NCBI GenBank assembly: GCA_036346225.1
Contig: JARFIW010000500.1
Span: 5,208,001-5,272,000, forward strand
Source: Platerodrilus igneus
Lineage: Eukaryota > Arthropoda > Insecta > Coleoptera > Lycidae
Direction: 5' to 3'
Length of the DNA: 64,000 bases
Made by a program: the position numbers and the translations under genes. The notes under the pieces are model-generated. The model saw only the letters and a list, made by a program, of their open reading frames with translations. It had not been told where the DNA came from and searched no databases. Shown here piece after piece: positions 53,377 through 64,000 of the stretch (position 1 is the first letter of the stretch; the number at the start of each line of letters is the position of its first letter).

Positions 53377-54290
53377 TCAAGTTAGAATTCCACCACTTGC
53401 TTGAGTTAGAGGAGTGTGTCTGTAGGGGTATAGTGTGTGATTGCGTCTTTTATGATTGTTGTGGTGATGTGTGCTTGAACGTTTGAGCGGGTTTGTGATA
53501 TATTGTTTGTTATTCACTCCTTTACTAAAGTTTGTATTATTTTTGTATAAAGATTCCAGTTTGCTCTTTGTATTATAAAGTCTGGTTTTGAAGTAGGCTC
53601 TGTGAGGATGGTTTGATGTAAGTTTGTACCTTATTGGTCCGTGGTCAGTGCCAGATATTATATCAGTAATGTACCAGTCTGTGATGTATTGTGCCAAGAT
53701 GCGAGTTGACAATGTCACATCGATGTTAAGATTACTTTGTACTGTGTGAAATGCCGTGGATGTTGAGTGCTCGTTATGTATGTGCAAGTGATGGTGTGCC
53801 ATAAAATCTTCTAGAAGCACTCCCACTGGGTCTGCAGTGCCACAAGATAGCTTTTGTATTTGCGTCTAAGGCAAAAATAATCGGTTTGTTTTTCAGGGCT
53901 TTTAAAATGGTAGCTAGCTGGTTCAGGAAGGTCGGCATCTCCAAGTCGTATTGGAAGTAACCAGCTACAAGACACAGGAAGCCCCTCGTTCTCAGCTTAG
54001 TTGACATACAGTGATGTGTTGTGTTGAGAGAGTTGCTACGTAAAGTGTGTCTGTGCAGGTGCTGTTTGCAAGGATTGCTGCAGGGTAATTTTTGTTTACG
54101 GGTTTTGGATGTTTTATGAGTGTATATTGCGGTAGGTCTGGTATTGTATTTCGTATGATGTATGGTTCTTGAACGAGTGCTATGTCGTATTTGTTTTGTC
54201 TTAATAGTGACGCCAGTTTTAATGTTGCAGTTTGTGAATGTTGTAGGTTGATTTGTATGATGTATAGGAATGCGAATGCGAACGGTTTAC
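53377..54290 (-). pseudogene. R1-type LINE copy 2, endonuclease
   Basis: From 54270 downward on the minus strand: IQINLQHSQTAT, DIALVQEPYIIRNTIPDL (catalytic Glu in QEP), LIKHPKPVNKN and AAILAN. Then, in the frame at 53774-54007, GYFQYDLEMP and IIFALDANTKAILWH (the R1-clade DANAxxxxW motif). At 53377-53826 come EDFMAHHHLHIHNE and NIDVTLSTRILAQYI. SGTDHGPIRY holds the closing DH. R1-clade identity comes from QINLQHS and the DAN-x-K-x-x-LW text. Confidence 0.85.
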
Positions 54291-54329
54291 CTGCGGTCTA
54301 TAATCCATAGTCTATTCTTTGTTTTGCCA

Positions 54330-55270
54330 TTTGAAGAGATTATTTGTAGCAAGGACATTCAGTGCTAGTGACGAAGTGATAATTTTTTTACAATTCTTTT
54401 GCAGTTCGCACAAGCAAGGACTGTAGCTGGTGACTGTACGCACGTTCTAGTTAAATGAAATCCGGTGAATTTTCCACAAGTTACATGGCGAGGTGAACAC
54501 CAGATCCCGGATTCTGCAGGACTTATATCCTATGAGGAGACGTGTGGTTACAGTTAGGAGAGTTCTTGCATTAGGAGTAACATTTAGGATTATGTTTTCT
54601 GTTGTAGTGGTTCTAGGTTTCCATAAAGTTATCGATACTTCACGCGATAGAGCCTGAAGCGTCGTGTGTGTTCTAAGCCGTTTTGCTAGAAGACGAAGCT
54701 AATTAAATCCTTTTAGTCGATGTCTTTGTCGACGTCGAATATGATTAATTGAAGTTGTTTTGGGGTTGGTATGTGTACTGTGCAGGTGGATTTATTGAGA
54801 GAAGATATGAGAGGAATGTCAGATACTTTGTGTGTTTGTAGGATAACTGAATTGCGGGTGGGTTCATTTGACGTGATATTGAACATTGAAAGATGAGGTT
54901 TTAAAGTATCTTTGATGACGGAACTAATTGGTTTGGAGTAACTTCTGCTGAGTTAAATTTAAAGGTGATGGTTTTTGGGGCTGGTCTGGATGTTGGAACA
55001 TGGCTAGGAGTAGAGGACGTTTTGAAAGCATATGTTTGTGTTTGCAGGGAAGTGTGGTTAATGTTAGCTGTTTGAGGTTTATCTAATTTATGTTGAACTT
55101 TGCCCAAGATTGCTTCTGTATATTTTTGGTTGGCTAGAAGTACTTTCTTGTCAACAGCGATGTTGGACAGTTTTTCAAACTGTGTTAAAGGGTAGTTTGT
55201 AAAGCCTTGCACATCTTGTTTGTTTTTTTGAATATGTAATTCGTTATTTCCTTTTTTAAATTGAAGATGT
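54330..55270 (-). pseudogene. R1-type LINE copy 2, ORF1 (gag-like)
   Basis: First protein of the LINE. Frame 54901-55212 (extending upstream to about 55260) reads VQGFTNYPLTQFEKLSNIAVDKKV with a helical, Lys/Gln-rich middle, then a Pro/Thr linker and TITFKFNSAEVTPN. After frameshifts, near 54400-54520, it shows RHVTCGKFTGFHLTRTC and VLACANCKRIV, remnants of the CCHC zinc knuckles that end such ORF1 proteins. The 5' end of the element is placed near 55270 because the coding text fades there. Confidence 0.7.
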
Positions 55271-56722
55271 TGCTGGCTAACGTAACCTAACAGAGAGCGG
55301 TTATAGCTAATTTAACCTAAATTAGGAATATGTCGTCAACCTTAACTTAACTTACGTAGATGTATAATCTAACCTAAACAGAGAAATCTCGTCTAACCTC
55401 TGACATCACATCCATCATTGTGGAAGGTATAATGTGGAAAGTGAGAGGTGGAAAGGAAAATTACGGCGAGTTGAAAGACAAGTCTTCCGACCTAATTTAG
55501 AGAGATTTTATGTAAATTCCGGGAGCCGAGATAAATGCTATTGCAATCCTAACATTTTTTTAATTCTATTACGTATGGATCTAAAAAACAATAGGGCGAG
55601 TTAGCTTTAGTAGTTGTACAAACTTAAGTCGTTAAAGTAAGCCCGATTGATTTTAGTATAAAATTCGAATTCCTCTGTTATACGAAGGTTGTTATGTAAA
55701 AATTAAACGAACACATACATAAAGACAATGCCCCATTTTCGGGTGGAGAAAATAGGTATAGTAATGAAACCTTTTATTGGCGAGATAAATCTACATGGAA
55801 ATAAAGTCGGTTGTATTTGTAGATCGAAAATCTAAACATACTACACATATGCAGTTACTGGCCCGAAAAAGATGTAGAAAACAAACTCCTGAACGTAAAT
55901 TTAAAAATAAACATTCGTATTTTCCCTAAACTTTGAATGAGCATAGCACCCTTGCTAATGATCCTACAGAAAAGCCTTTTATACATAATTTGCCGCAACT
56001 TTTATCTTCTGCAACTTTTATACAGAACTTTCATTTCTACGATGTACTGGTAAGAAAATATGACTGAAAAACTAGAAAAACTACGCATTTTTGTGTTTTG
56101 TTGCGCGCCACAGAGCGTGCACAGAGGGGTTTGACAACTTGGATTTGTTACTTCAGACCCGGTCAATGAGACATACCAAAAAATTAGAACTACCCGACCT
56201 TTTGCCATGTAAAACTCCTCTATTTCCTGGACTATAGCTGCAAACGATAAACGTGATATCAGACTAATTCTATAAGTTAATAGTTCTAAAGTAAATTGTT
56301 TAGTGGTAGTACTGCCTTGTAAAAAGCATCGTACCTACTTTCAAGTAAACCCGGTATTTTCAAGTGGCGCCGTTTTACGGTACACTGTTATTGTATTAAC
56401 AAAAAAAAGTTTAAGATTATTTTTGTTAAACATGTTATTTTTAAAATGTTTGCTAATAAAAATATTGTTGGCTTTTTAGAATATCTGGTGTTTTATTAAG
56501 ATACAGAAATACATTGATGTGTCTAAAAATGTTTAAAGCTAGTAGTATGAAGGGTGCTCTATATCTATCTGGAACTGACAGCACTAGTGTTGCTATGTGC
56601 GATATGACGTTCCTAACTTAGAGTTTGGCATTTTTGACAGTATACATACTTATTACATTTTTCTATATGAACACTATTTGTTTTGTTTTGATTGAGTTGA
56701 AAATTTTGTCTCGGTCAAAAAA
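55271..56722. other. Spacer, nothing recognised
   Basis: No frame over 70 codons with any motif. It contains repeated short 'CTAACCTAA'-type text near 55290-55400. The 5' end of the mariner should lie in the last 200 bases but is not visible. Confidence 0.4.
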
Positions 56723-57780
56723 TGGTATTAACTCGTGAACATTTTCGTGCGATGATTTTTTTACGATTTCTGACGTGGATTATCTCCACAACAGTGCCGG
56801 AGTCAGCTTATTTTGTCTTTCGGGGAAGAAGCTCCAACTACAACCACTGTATATGGTTGGTATTGTGAATTCAATCGCGGTCGTAGTTCGCTAATGGACG
56901 AATTTAGAGACAGTCGTCCAAGATCGGCTATTGTGCCAGAAACCATCGATGCTGTGCTCGAATTGATAATGTATTTCTACGCATTAATACGACAAGTATT
57001 ACATTCGATTTTACACGAACATTTAGCTGTGAAAAAGCTATGTGCGCGTTGGATCCCATACTATTTTGACAATCGCTCAAAAAATACTCGTGTCGATTAG
57101 TGCAAAGAAATGCTCATAAAAATACAATTGCGGTGCATCAAACGCAGAGTATAACATCTACATAGGTGACGAATCTTGGATTTATTCGTATGAACCCGAA
57201 AGTAAACAGCAGTCGACTGTATGGGTCTTCCAAGATAAACGAAATTCAACAAAGGTTATTCGCGCTCGAAGCACTTCGAAGAAAATGGTTGCCTGTTTTT
57301 TCGGAATAAATGGACATGTCACGGCCATTGCTTTAGAGTATCGTAGAACAGTTAATTCTGCTTGGTATACAACCATTTGTTTTCCGAAAAATAAGAAAAA
57401 TAAACCGACGACGCCGACTCATTCTCCATCATGAAAATGCGAGCTCTCACACATCGGCTCAAATAAGTAACTATTTGAGTATTTGAATTGATGGATCATC
57501 AGCCGTATAGTCCTGATTTGGCACCTAATGATTTCTTTTTGTTCCCAAACGTAAAGAACAAACTGCGTGGACAACAATTTTCGACACCAGAAGAGGCGGC
57601 TGATGCGCTCAAAACTCATGTTTTGGAGATATCTTAATCGGAATGGAAAAAATGCTATGAAAGTTTGTTCCAACGTTAATAACCATCGTAAGTAATATTT
57701 TGAAAAACAGTCAAGAAGTTTTCGCACCTTATGTTTCGTTTTTGTTACTTATTCCTGATACATATCGAGTACCCCTCGTA
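56723..57780 (+). pseudogene. Mariner transposon, irritans-type
   Basis: The transposase starts MVLTREHFRAMIF at 56723, then SFGEEAPTTTTVYGWYCEFN, GRSSLMDEFRDSRPRSAIV, HSILHEHLAVKKLCARWIP, and GDESWIYSYEPESKQQSTVW with the first catalytic Asp (57168-57170). Next come LHHENASSHTSAQ, where the usual Asp of HHDN is Glu (57433-57435), and YSPDLAPNDFFLFP with the third Asp. It ends near 57690. The frame has several shifts, and about 25 residues are lost near 56970. CATATCGAGTACCCCTCGTA at 57761-57780 is the right terminal repeat ending in TA; no matching left repeat is visible. Confidence 0.88.
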
Positions 57781-59660
57781 ACTATAGTAAACATGGATGA
57801 ATTTTTACTTTTGATCGGAGTAATTTAAAGGTTAGGTCTGGTTTTGCTATCATTGTCTTAAGGATCCGCGTTTTCTCTCTTCCACTGCACACAACATTCA
57901 TAGAAAATAATCTAAAATTTTTGCATAGAGGAAAACCTAAAAAGTATTTGCAATCCATTTTCATAAATGCAAATCTCACCATTGCTTTAGTAACGTAGAA
58001 GTCTGACACACAGCAAGAAAAACGTGATTAGGACTATTTTCAGAGATTAAATGTTTTGTAGATTGTTAATCATGCGCAACAATACCTCTCATTCCTAATT
58101 AGTGTAGTAGGTATTTTGCATTTAAGTTTTACACATTAATTAGAAATGTAGAGTCTGATTGTAATTGTAGGGCACGTTTAACTAATCGATGTTCAATCGC
58201 TATTTAGTACAGATTGCAAGCTTTACATTTACATAATTTGTCGTGAAAAAATGCCCTGCAATTTCAATAAAACCTTGTCAGAACGTGATCAAACTGATGA
58301 TAGCTGTATTTAATATTGGAAAAATTCGCGTGTCTGGTAAGCAGTTAGATTGCTTAGTTGCAACGTTAAACGTTAGCATTATTTATTTTTGCCAGTTTTT
58401 TAATAACGAATTTAATAACGATTTCTCCTTTATGATTGTGAACATATGATAACAAAAACTAATTTCTTAACCTTCAGAAAACTTTCTGTACAGGGTGCAA
58501 GCTCATATATAATGTTTTGGTACGCAGTTATTTAGGTATTTCGTGCAATGGTTGTGGCCTATTTATTTTCTTCTCATCTGTTGGTTGCTTAAAATTTTAG
58601 AAAATAATAGGTGTTTGAATTACTTTAGTGTGAACACTTCGAAGTTGTTAAATTTCCTGATTATGGATTATGTTGTGCTTCGTTTTATGGCATATCGTAT
58701 TTTTGAGCTTAGTTTGTTCGCAAAATATCTCTTTGGGTTTTGGAGGTAGATCTTTGGTCAGTTGTTTTGGACTTGTTACGTCCATTTCCCAACGGCGTAC
58801 TAAACCTTACGCCATTTTGCTTCATTATTTATGCTTTACTACAATTTCATTTAAACCTATTTGCTGCGAAATGGAAAGTTTTTCTATAATTTAAATACTC
58901 GGTACCTTGTTTCAAGTATCCGTCGGCTGGATACATATTACTATAGAGTATAATTAATTCTTATGATACCCAAATCTAAAGACTTTGAAATAATAGATCA
59001 CACTTCTCTGATAAAGCTTGTTTCGAGTTTCTATTAACGCCTGTGTGTTTGATAACACTGGGATTGAATTTTAATCTTGCTATAAATTCAACTCATTCTT
59101 TCTATATACGACCAAGAGTATTTGTCGTTGTTCGTTATCTACAAAATTTTGTGCACACCGTTAAGTGCTTTCAGTTTTAAAAATGTACTTTTGTCGTAAA
59201 TGGTCTAATCAGTAATTGTACTTGTTATAACTTTCTCCGGCGGACATGACCGTCCAATACATTGTCCCTTGATTAACGAAGCAGTTACCGCTTCTTTTGT
59301 AGAAAGGATGAGCGGATGGCGTTGTCCCGGATCTTTCTCCTCCTCTCTGTCTTTGGGGAGGGTGTGACCAAACCAGCAACGCGGACACGCGGGTGAGTGT
59401 TTTTTCACTACTTACGCGTATGGGTTTTATATAATTGCCGACACCTATCATGATTCTGATATCACTGAACCAAGAAGGGATTTCCCTGGTGTTAATTAGA
59501 CGTATCCCGTTCGTTACTTGTGTGACCGAAGAGTGTGATATATTCAAGCAGGAATTCCTTTCACGTTACTATTTGTACGTATGCAATTTAACTGATAGGA
59601 GAAAGAAATTCCTGACGTACTGCTAGTATACATATATGTATTCTTTTTGAACTTAGATAT
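57781..59660. other. Spacer, nothing firmly recognised
   Basis: Small frames (58543-58749 plus, 59209-59547 minus) have no motif. A GC-richer patch at about 59220-59400 stands out from the AT-rich flanks, but I recognise nothing in it. Confidence 0.35.
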
Positions 59661-59989
59661 TGCCGAAACCTATAATCCATTTCGAGTTATGTCAATTGGG
59701 GGTGGGGAAAACGTTTTCACTTAGTCCAAGGTTACCGGACAGTAATTGTAAACATTGTACATATTGTAAAATTTTAAATTGTAAATTCTTGTGAAATTTC
59801 GGTGGGTATGGTCGGTAGTTTGGTGAAACCGTTAAGTTAAATGCACTTTAACCCAATAAACTATTTAATTTAAAAAAACTTCCTTTACCTACTTCCGAAT
59901 CGGAATCTGAAGCTGAACCGGAATCAGCCTCTGCTACAAGGCCTAAGTCAGTTACTACTCCTTTTTCGGCCTCCCACCAAGGCGACCCA
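59661..59989 (+). other. 5' leader or LTR remnant of gypsy copy 2
   Basis: Includes TGTCAATTGGGGGTGGGG (possible LTR start), GTTAAGTTAAATGCAC and CCAATAAACT (poly(A)-like). It then becomes coding-like at about 59880 with Glu/Ser-rich text (SESEAEPESASAT). The matching 3' LTR would lie beyond base 64000, so the LTR cannot be confirmed. Confidence 0.3.
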
Positions 59990-60530
59990 GTGTCGAAGTG
60001 GAATTTGAAATTTTTTAGTGACCCAACACTCTTACCGTATATAATTTTTTTAGAACGGGTTGAAGAACTTCGACGAGCTCGTCTTATGTCAGAGTTGCAG
60101 TTATTTGAGTCTTCAGCGGATTTGCTAGAGTTTAAATCGTTACTTTGGTATCGTGCTAACCGGCATAGGTTTTTTGACTGGAAGTCGTCGTCTAATTTAC
60201 TGATTCAACATTTTGAACCCCCGGATTATAAACGTCGATTATTTCAGGATATTTTAAAACGAACACAGGACTCCGCGGAAGGTATTATCGAGTACCTAGC
60301 TTGTATGGCTGCCATGTTCCGTCGTCATGGGAGTATAACCGAGTATACCGGACGGTGTACAATTGGATGTTATTGGGATTCAAACCCGGGACCTTGGACG
60401 TTGTAGTCACACACACACCAACTACGTCACGGAACCGCCTGTTGTCCTAGTCCGCAAGTTCGACATTGTTATGGTTGTGATTGGCAGGAGGTTATTCGAC
60501 CTAACTGCCCAACATGTATAGCATCGGTAA
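59990..60530 (+). pseudogene. Gypsy copy 2, gag with zinc knuckle
   Basis: Gag text WNLKFFSDPTLLPYIIFLER, EELRRARLMSELQLF, then SLLWYRANRHRFFDWKSSSN, LIQHFEPPDYKRRLF and ILKRTQDSAEGIIEYLACM, the retrotransposon gag domain that forms the particle. A SINE fragment (60337-60441) interrupts it. Beyond that, a knuckle-like HCYGCDWQEVIRPNCPTC lies at about 60460-60515; its CxxC...CxxC spacing differs from the usual CCHC. Confidence 0.8.
60337..60441 (-). mobile_element. SINE family 1 head fragment in gypsy gag
   Basis: On the minus strand GGTTCCGTGACGTAGTTGG (A-box region) and CCCGGGTTTGAATCCC (B box) mark the tRNA-derived head. The body is almost entirely missing. It breaks the gag frame after RRHGSI. 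Confidence 0.75.
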
Positions 60531-61080
60531 ACTGTCTATATGGTTCTTAGACCGAGGCGAAGACCCTATTCTTTCTCTGTCCTCGGATATCCATTTTCCT
60601 GGTCTCGAGGATCAATCTCGCTTTCTGTTAAATTATCTGTGTACTAGTGTCCGGGGCGACCAACGCCCATATTTATCTGTCCAAATCTTTGGGATTCCCT
60701 TTACTAGTATGTTAGACTTTGGGGCCACTCGTACAATCCGTGGTGGTCCTGGTTGGCATCGTTTTAGTTCCTTTAACCTTTCCCTTCATAATTATTCTTC
60801 ATACTTCTGTAGCCTTGCTGACAACTCAAAATGCCACATCCTAGGTTCTATTTCCCTTTCCATCACTCTCCCAGAGTCCGTCATTACCCTTGACACCCTT
60901 GTTATTCCCGCCGTTTCTCACCAACTTATACCTGGCATAGTTTTCTGGCAATCTGTGCAGTGTATACTGTTTTCAGGATGGTTTATGGACTTTTGCTCCT
61001 CCTTCCTGCTTGTCCATCACTACTTCAGCTTTTACCCGCATTATTTCTGACCTTTTTCCCAAACAACAATTTTGACTCGA
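60531..61080 (+). pseudogene. Gypsy copy 2, aspartic protease region
   Basis: A 178-codon frame (60514-61050) includes RPYLSVQIFGIPFTSMLDFG followed by ATRTI. This is the retropepsin loop, normally LxDSGAT, with Phe replacing the Ser that follows the catalytic Asp. Later text has SKCHILGSISLSITLPESV and IPAVSHQLIPGI, matching the second strand and flap side of gypsy proteases. No frame break occurs within it. Confidence 0.75.
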
Positions 61081-61099
61081 CTCTCTAATTTTCTCCTCC

Positions 61100-62100
61100 T
61101 TCTCCAAACAGCCTTCTGGTCTAGGATGTACTTTCTTAGTACAACATCACATTCGCACGTCAGTCGAGCCTATCAAACAACGCCATTAGCCTCTTTATCC
61201 TCCGCTCCTTAAGGCTGCTCATTCGGATGGATGAGATGCTCCGTTTAGAGGTCGTCAAACCTTCTACTTGGCCATGTCCTAGCTCCATTGTCCTAGTTAA
61301 GAAAAAAACGATTCCTATCGGTTCTGCATTGATTTCCGGAAGGTCAACCAAGTTACCCAAAAAGATGCATATTCTCTTCCTTATATTTCTACTATCCTTA
61401 ATCGGCTCCACGATGCTTGTTACCTCTCCTCCCTAGATATCCGTTCTGCCTATTGGAAAATCCCTCTGTCACCCGAATCCAAACCCATTCCTGCTTTCAC
61501 CGTCCCTCATCGAGATTTATTTCAATTTTGTCGCATCTCCTTCGGCCTCCATAATTTCCGTGCCACCTTCCAACGTCTTATTGATAAGGTCATCGGTTTT
61601 AACCTGGAACAACTTTGCTTTGCCTACGTCGATGATATCATCATAACTACCCCCTCCTTCGATAAACATCTCCGTGTCCTCAACCTGGTCCTTTACAGTC
61701 CTTTCACTGCTGGCCTTACCCTTCGGCAAGATAAGTGTCATTTCTGTCGTCTTGAACTCGGTTACATTGTTAACCGGGATGGTCTCCTCACCGATTCCAA
61801 TAAAGTTTCTGCCATCTTTAACATTCATCCTCCTACTTCTGTGATTGGCGTGGCCAGTTGATACCGACGTTACATCCCCCATTTCGCTAACTCTATTTCT
61901 CCTTTTTCTAACCTAGCCCGTAAGAATGATCCCTTTTCCTGGACTGATGATTGTAAGTCTGCTTTCCTGTCCCTCAAACAACATTTAGTTTCCTTACCCT
62001 TTACTATTCAAACCGATGCCGCTCACTTTGGTTTGGGTGCGATCCTTAGTCAATATCCCTCGAAGGCGAAAAGGTCGTCAGCTGTATCAGCCGTTTACTG
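61100..62100 (+). pseudogene. Gypsy copy 2, reverse transcriptase
   Basis: RT fingers at 61225-61330: MLRLEVVKPST and SSIVLVKKK, then after a one-base shift YRFCIDFRKVNQ-like text. Palm: SLDIRSAYWKIPLSPESKP, FRISFGLHNFRATFQRLID-like text, and the catalytic FAYVDDIII at 61619-61645 (YVDD 61625-61636, intact). Then KCHFCRLELGYIVNRDGLLT and YRRYIPHFANSISPFSNLAR. The order and the FxYxDD box identify Ty3/gypsy. A few frame shifts and a stop near 61860. Confidence 0.88.
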
Positions 62101-62480
62101 TCCTAACCTGAGCGCAACACTTCAGTTACTGTAAAGGAGTGCTTGGCAGTGCTGTGGGCGATTGAGAAGTTCCGCTCTTACGTCTAGGGTTCCCACTTTA
62201 CTGTTATCACCGATTACCACTCCCTCTTCTGTCTAAACAAACTCCAAAGCCCTTCCAGTCGCTTAGCCCACTGGACCGTCCGCTTCCAACAGTATGATTT
62301 CACCATCCTCCACCGCAAAGGTCAAAATAATATTGTTCCTGATACCCTATCCCCTTCTGTTCCTGTTCTTGAACCTGTTTTTGTTTCGATCCTTACCTCC
62401 CTTGAAGTAACCCTTCCTACCCCTGATCACTGGAATAAATCAATAATCCGAAGAGTTTCTAACTCCTGTAAACGTTAACC
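62000..62480 (+). pseudogene. Gypsy copy 2, RNase H
   Basis: PFTIQTDAAHFGLGAILSQ (first catalytic Asp), then YSVTVKECLAVLWAIEKFR-like text (Glu), FTVITDYHSLFCLNKLQ (Asp), and LAHWTVRFQQYDFTILHRKG, the standard end of gypsy RNase H. Broken by a frameshift near 62070 and stops near 62190. Confidence 0.82.
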
Positions 62481-63540
62481 TTCCTGGTCCGTGGTTGACA
62501 ATATCCTTTTCCATCGCCACAAAACTTGTATCGCTGCCGATTCTACGGACGATTGGAAAAATTATCGTACCTTCTGAACAACGTAAAAATCTGATATCCC
62601 TCTATCACGATCCTTCTCATTGTGGCGTGACCGAAACTTCTGCTCGTCTCTTTCAAAAATATTACTGGCCCTGTCTGAGAGCTGATGTTTTGCGTTGCTC
62701 ATAAAGTTGAACAGTTATCTCCTCCTGGTTTTTTTGCTCCTAGAGCCAAACTTTCTTCTCCTTGGCAGATTATCTCCCCTTCCTCGTTTCTCTCGTGGTC
62801 GTTCCTGCATCCTGGTAGATGCTGATTACTTTACTAAGTTCCCATGTTCTTTCCTATGCGTAGTGCCACTGCACAGTCCGTCATCAAAATCCTAGAAGAC
62901 CAAGTCTTCCTCCTTTTCGGCGTCCCTCAATACCTGATTACTGATAACGGTGTCCAGTTCCGTAGCCATCAGCTTACTTCTTATGTGCCCGTTATCTCAC
63001 CAAAATCCTTTATACCGCTCGCTACCATCCTCAAGCCAATCCTGCTGAGCGAATTAATTGTGTCCGTAAAACCATAATTGCTTCCTATGTACTCGACGAC
63101 CAACGTCATTGTGATGTGAACCTCCCAAAAATTTCTTGTGCAATCTGCACTTTCAAACCCGTAATCATAAGCTGTACTCCGTTCTTTGCTCTATCTGGTA
63201 GTGAGCATATCCTTTTCAGCGATCATTTCTGGCAACTGTCCAAAATAACGTGTATATTCCTGATCCTGAACATCTTTTTCCAGATCCTGAACATTTCAAG
63301 AATATCTGTTACCACATTCTGAGAAAACTTTCTGCCGGTTATCGAAAAATTCACAGCCGCTATAATCTCCGCCGCCCTCCTGTCTTTTATCAACCAGAAG
63401 ATTCCGTTTGGCGCCGTAATTTCGCTCTTCACGTCATATCAACGCCAAACTTGCTCCTAAATAATTTGTTGGTTTTTTCCTATCTGTAAAGTTGTTTCTC
63501 CCTGGACCTACAAACTTACCGATCCTTCCGGTCGCAAATC
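62481..63540 (+). pseudogene. Gypsy copy 2, integrase
   Basis: Zinc domain: LISLYHDPSHCGVTETSARL and QKYYWPCLRADVLRC (HHCC type, second Cys pair partly lost). The core survives in fragments: ILVDADYFTKFP with the first Asp, QSVIKILEDQVFLLFGVPQY and LITDNGVQFRS with the second Asp, then an LTRTARYHPQANPAERINRV-like stretch holding the Glu (readable in shifted frames near 63010-63070). It ends HSRYNLRRPPVFYQPEDSVW (GPY/F-side text). No chromodomain is seen. The element continues towards an LTR beyond the window. Confidence 0.82.
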
Positions 63541-64000
63541 CATTTGACATGTTAAAGACCTAAAACCTGACAATCCTAATGTCCCCAATCTCACTCTGTT
63601 TTCCTTCTGGCGACGCAAGCACCGAAATTTTGTCCAAAATTCTCTGGTCTCCTTGATTCCGAGTGGCTTCAATTTTCTTTTGGAATTTGAACTTTTCTTC
63701 GTATTGTGCAATGACTTGTTATTTTTTCTAGGTTTCCTTCCATTCCACATTTTATTCCATATTCCTTTGACTGGTTTTCTTTGCTGGTAGTTATTGTACT
63801 AACTTAATTAGACTTTCTATCCGCTTCCTGTGGCTTATGATTTTTAAGACTACTCCTTTCCTTAGGAAATTACGACTTGATCGATTTTTAGATCTATCAG
63901 CAATTTCTTTACAGGTTGTTCGTTCTAAACGATTTCTCATGTCCGCAGTTTAAAGCACATCATTATTTTTCCCAGTCCTCCTCCTTTTGTCGTCCTCGAG
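63541..64000. other. Downstream part of gypsy copy 2 to the window end
   Basis: Frames fade after about 63660 (an SGRKSI-, HVKDLKP-like end). T/C-rich sequence follows. No second copy of the 59.66-kb LTR-like text appears before base 64000. Confidence 0.35.

Noticed and set aside
1..64000. CRISPR array or bacterial operons
   Set aside because: No regularly spaced identical repeats with unique spacers, no ribosome-binding-site-led gene clusters; content is eukaryotic transposons.

Overview
This window looks like a transposon-dominated, AT-rich stretch of a large eukaryotic genome, most likely an arthropod and probably an insect. That reading rests on the mix of degraded elements: R1-clade and RTE-like LINEs, a Penelope-like element with a GIY-YIG endonuclease, BEL/Pao and Ty3/gypsy LTR elements, irritans-type and Tc-like mariners, PIF/Harbinger and THAP-DDE elements, and tRNA-headed SINEs. 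I found no host gene I can defend. Almost every recognisable reading frame belongs to a broken mobile element, so entries are given as pseudogenes or mobile elements.

Layout. 1-6.5 kb: a split, 5'-truncated LINE ('LINE-B', RTE-like), a (TA)n-bracketed segment (A), and a chimeric repeat ending in the LINE-B tail. 7.7-11.8 kb: a minus-strand Penelope-like element carrying an R1-type LINE inserted with a target duplication, and ending head-to-head with a second copy of its own 5' region. 11.9-12.6 kb: a Tc/mariner-like transposase remnant. 15.97-18.90 kb: a complete-ended Harbinger element (31-bp terminal inverted repeats, TTA duplication) with two SINE insertions. 19.0-26.9 kb: a second LINE-B copy, split by a 4.6-kb insert of minus-strand 'LINE-C' sequence flanked by an 11-bp target duplication, then a second chimeric repeat. 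28.2-36.9 kb: one THAP-DDE transposase gene split in turn by a BEL element with 162-bp LTRs, a SINE with a 14-bp target duplication, and a 2.3-kb (TA)n-bracketed segment (B). 37-46.5 kb: SINE pieces, two oppositely oriented LTRs of one family (one holding (TA)n-bracketed segment C), a decayed gypsy copy, two tandem arrays and a gypsy integrase tail. 48-50 kb: an LTR-like region with internal repeats and a tRNA-Lys-type primer site. 50.2-55.3 kb: a second R1-type LINE on the minus strand. 56.7-57.8 kb: an irritans-type mariner. 59.7-64 kb: a gypsy element running off the window.

The most unusual observation is that the six long (TA)n tracts fall in three pairs. Each pair brackets a segment of 1.1-2.3 kb, and all three segments begin with ATGCTG within five bases of the left tract. 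For two of them an uninterrupted reference is visible: the DDE reading frame for B, and the paralogous LTR for C. They therefore look like insertions associated with (TA)n, a candidate undescribed element group. All family names come from reading motifs by eye, without database searches.
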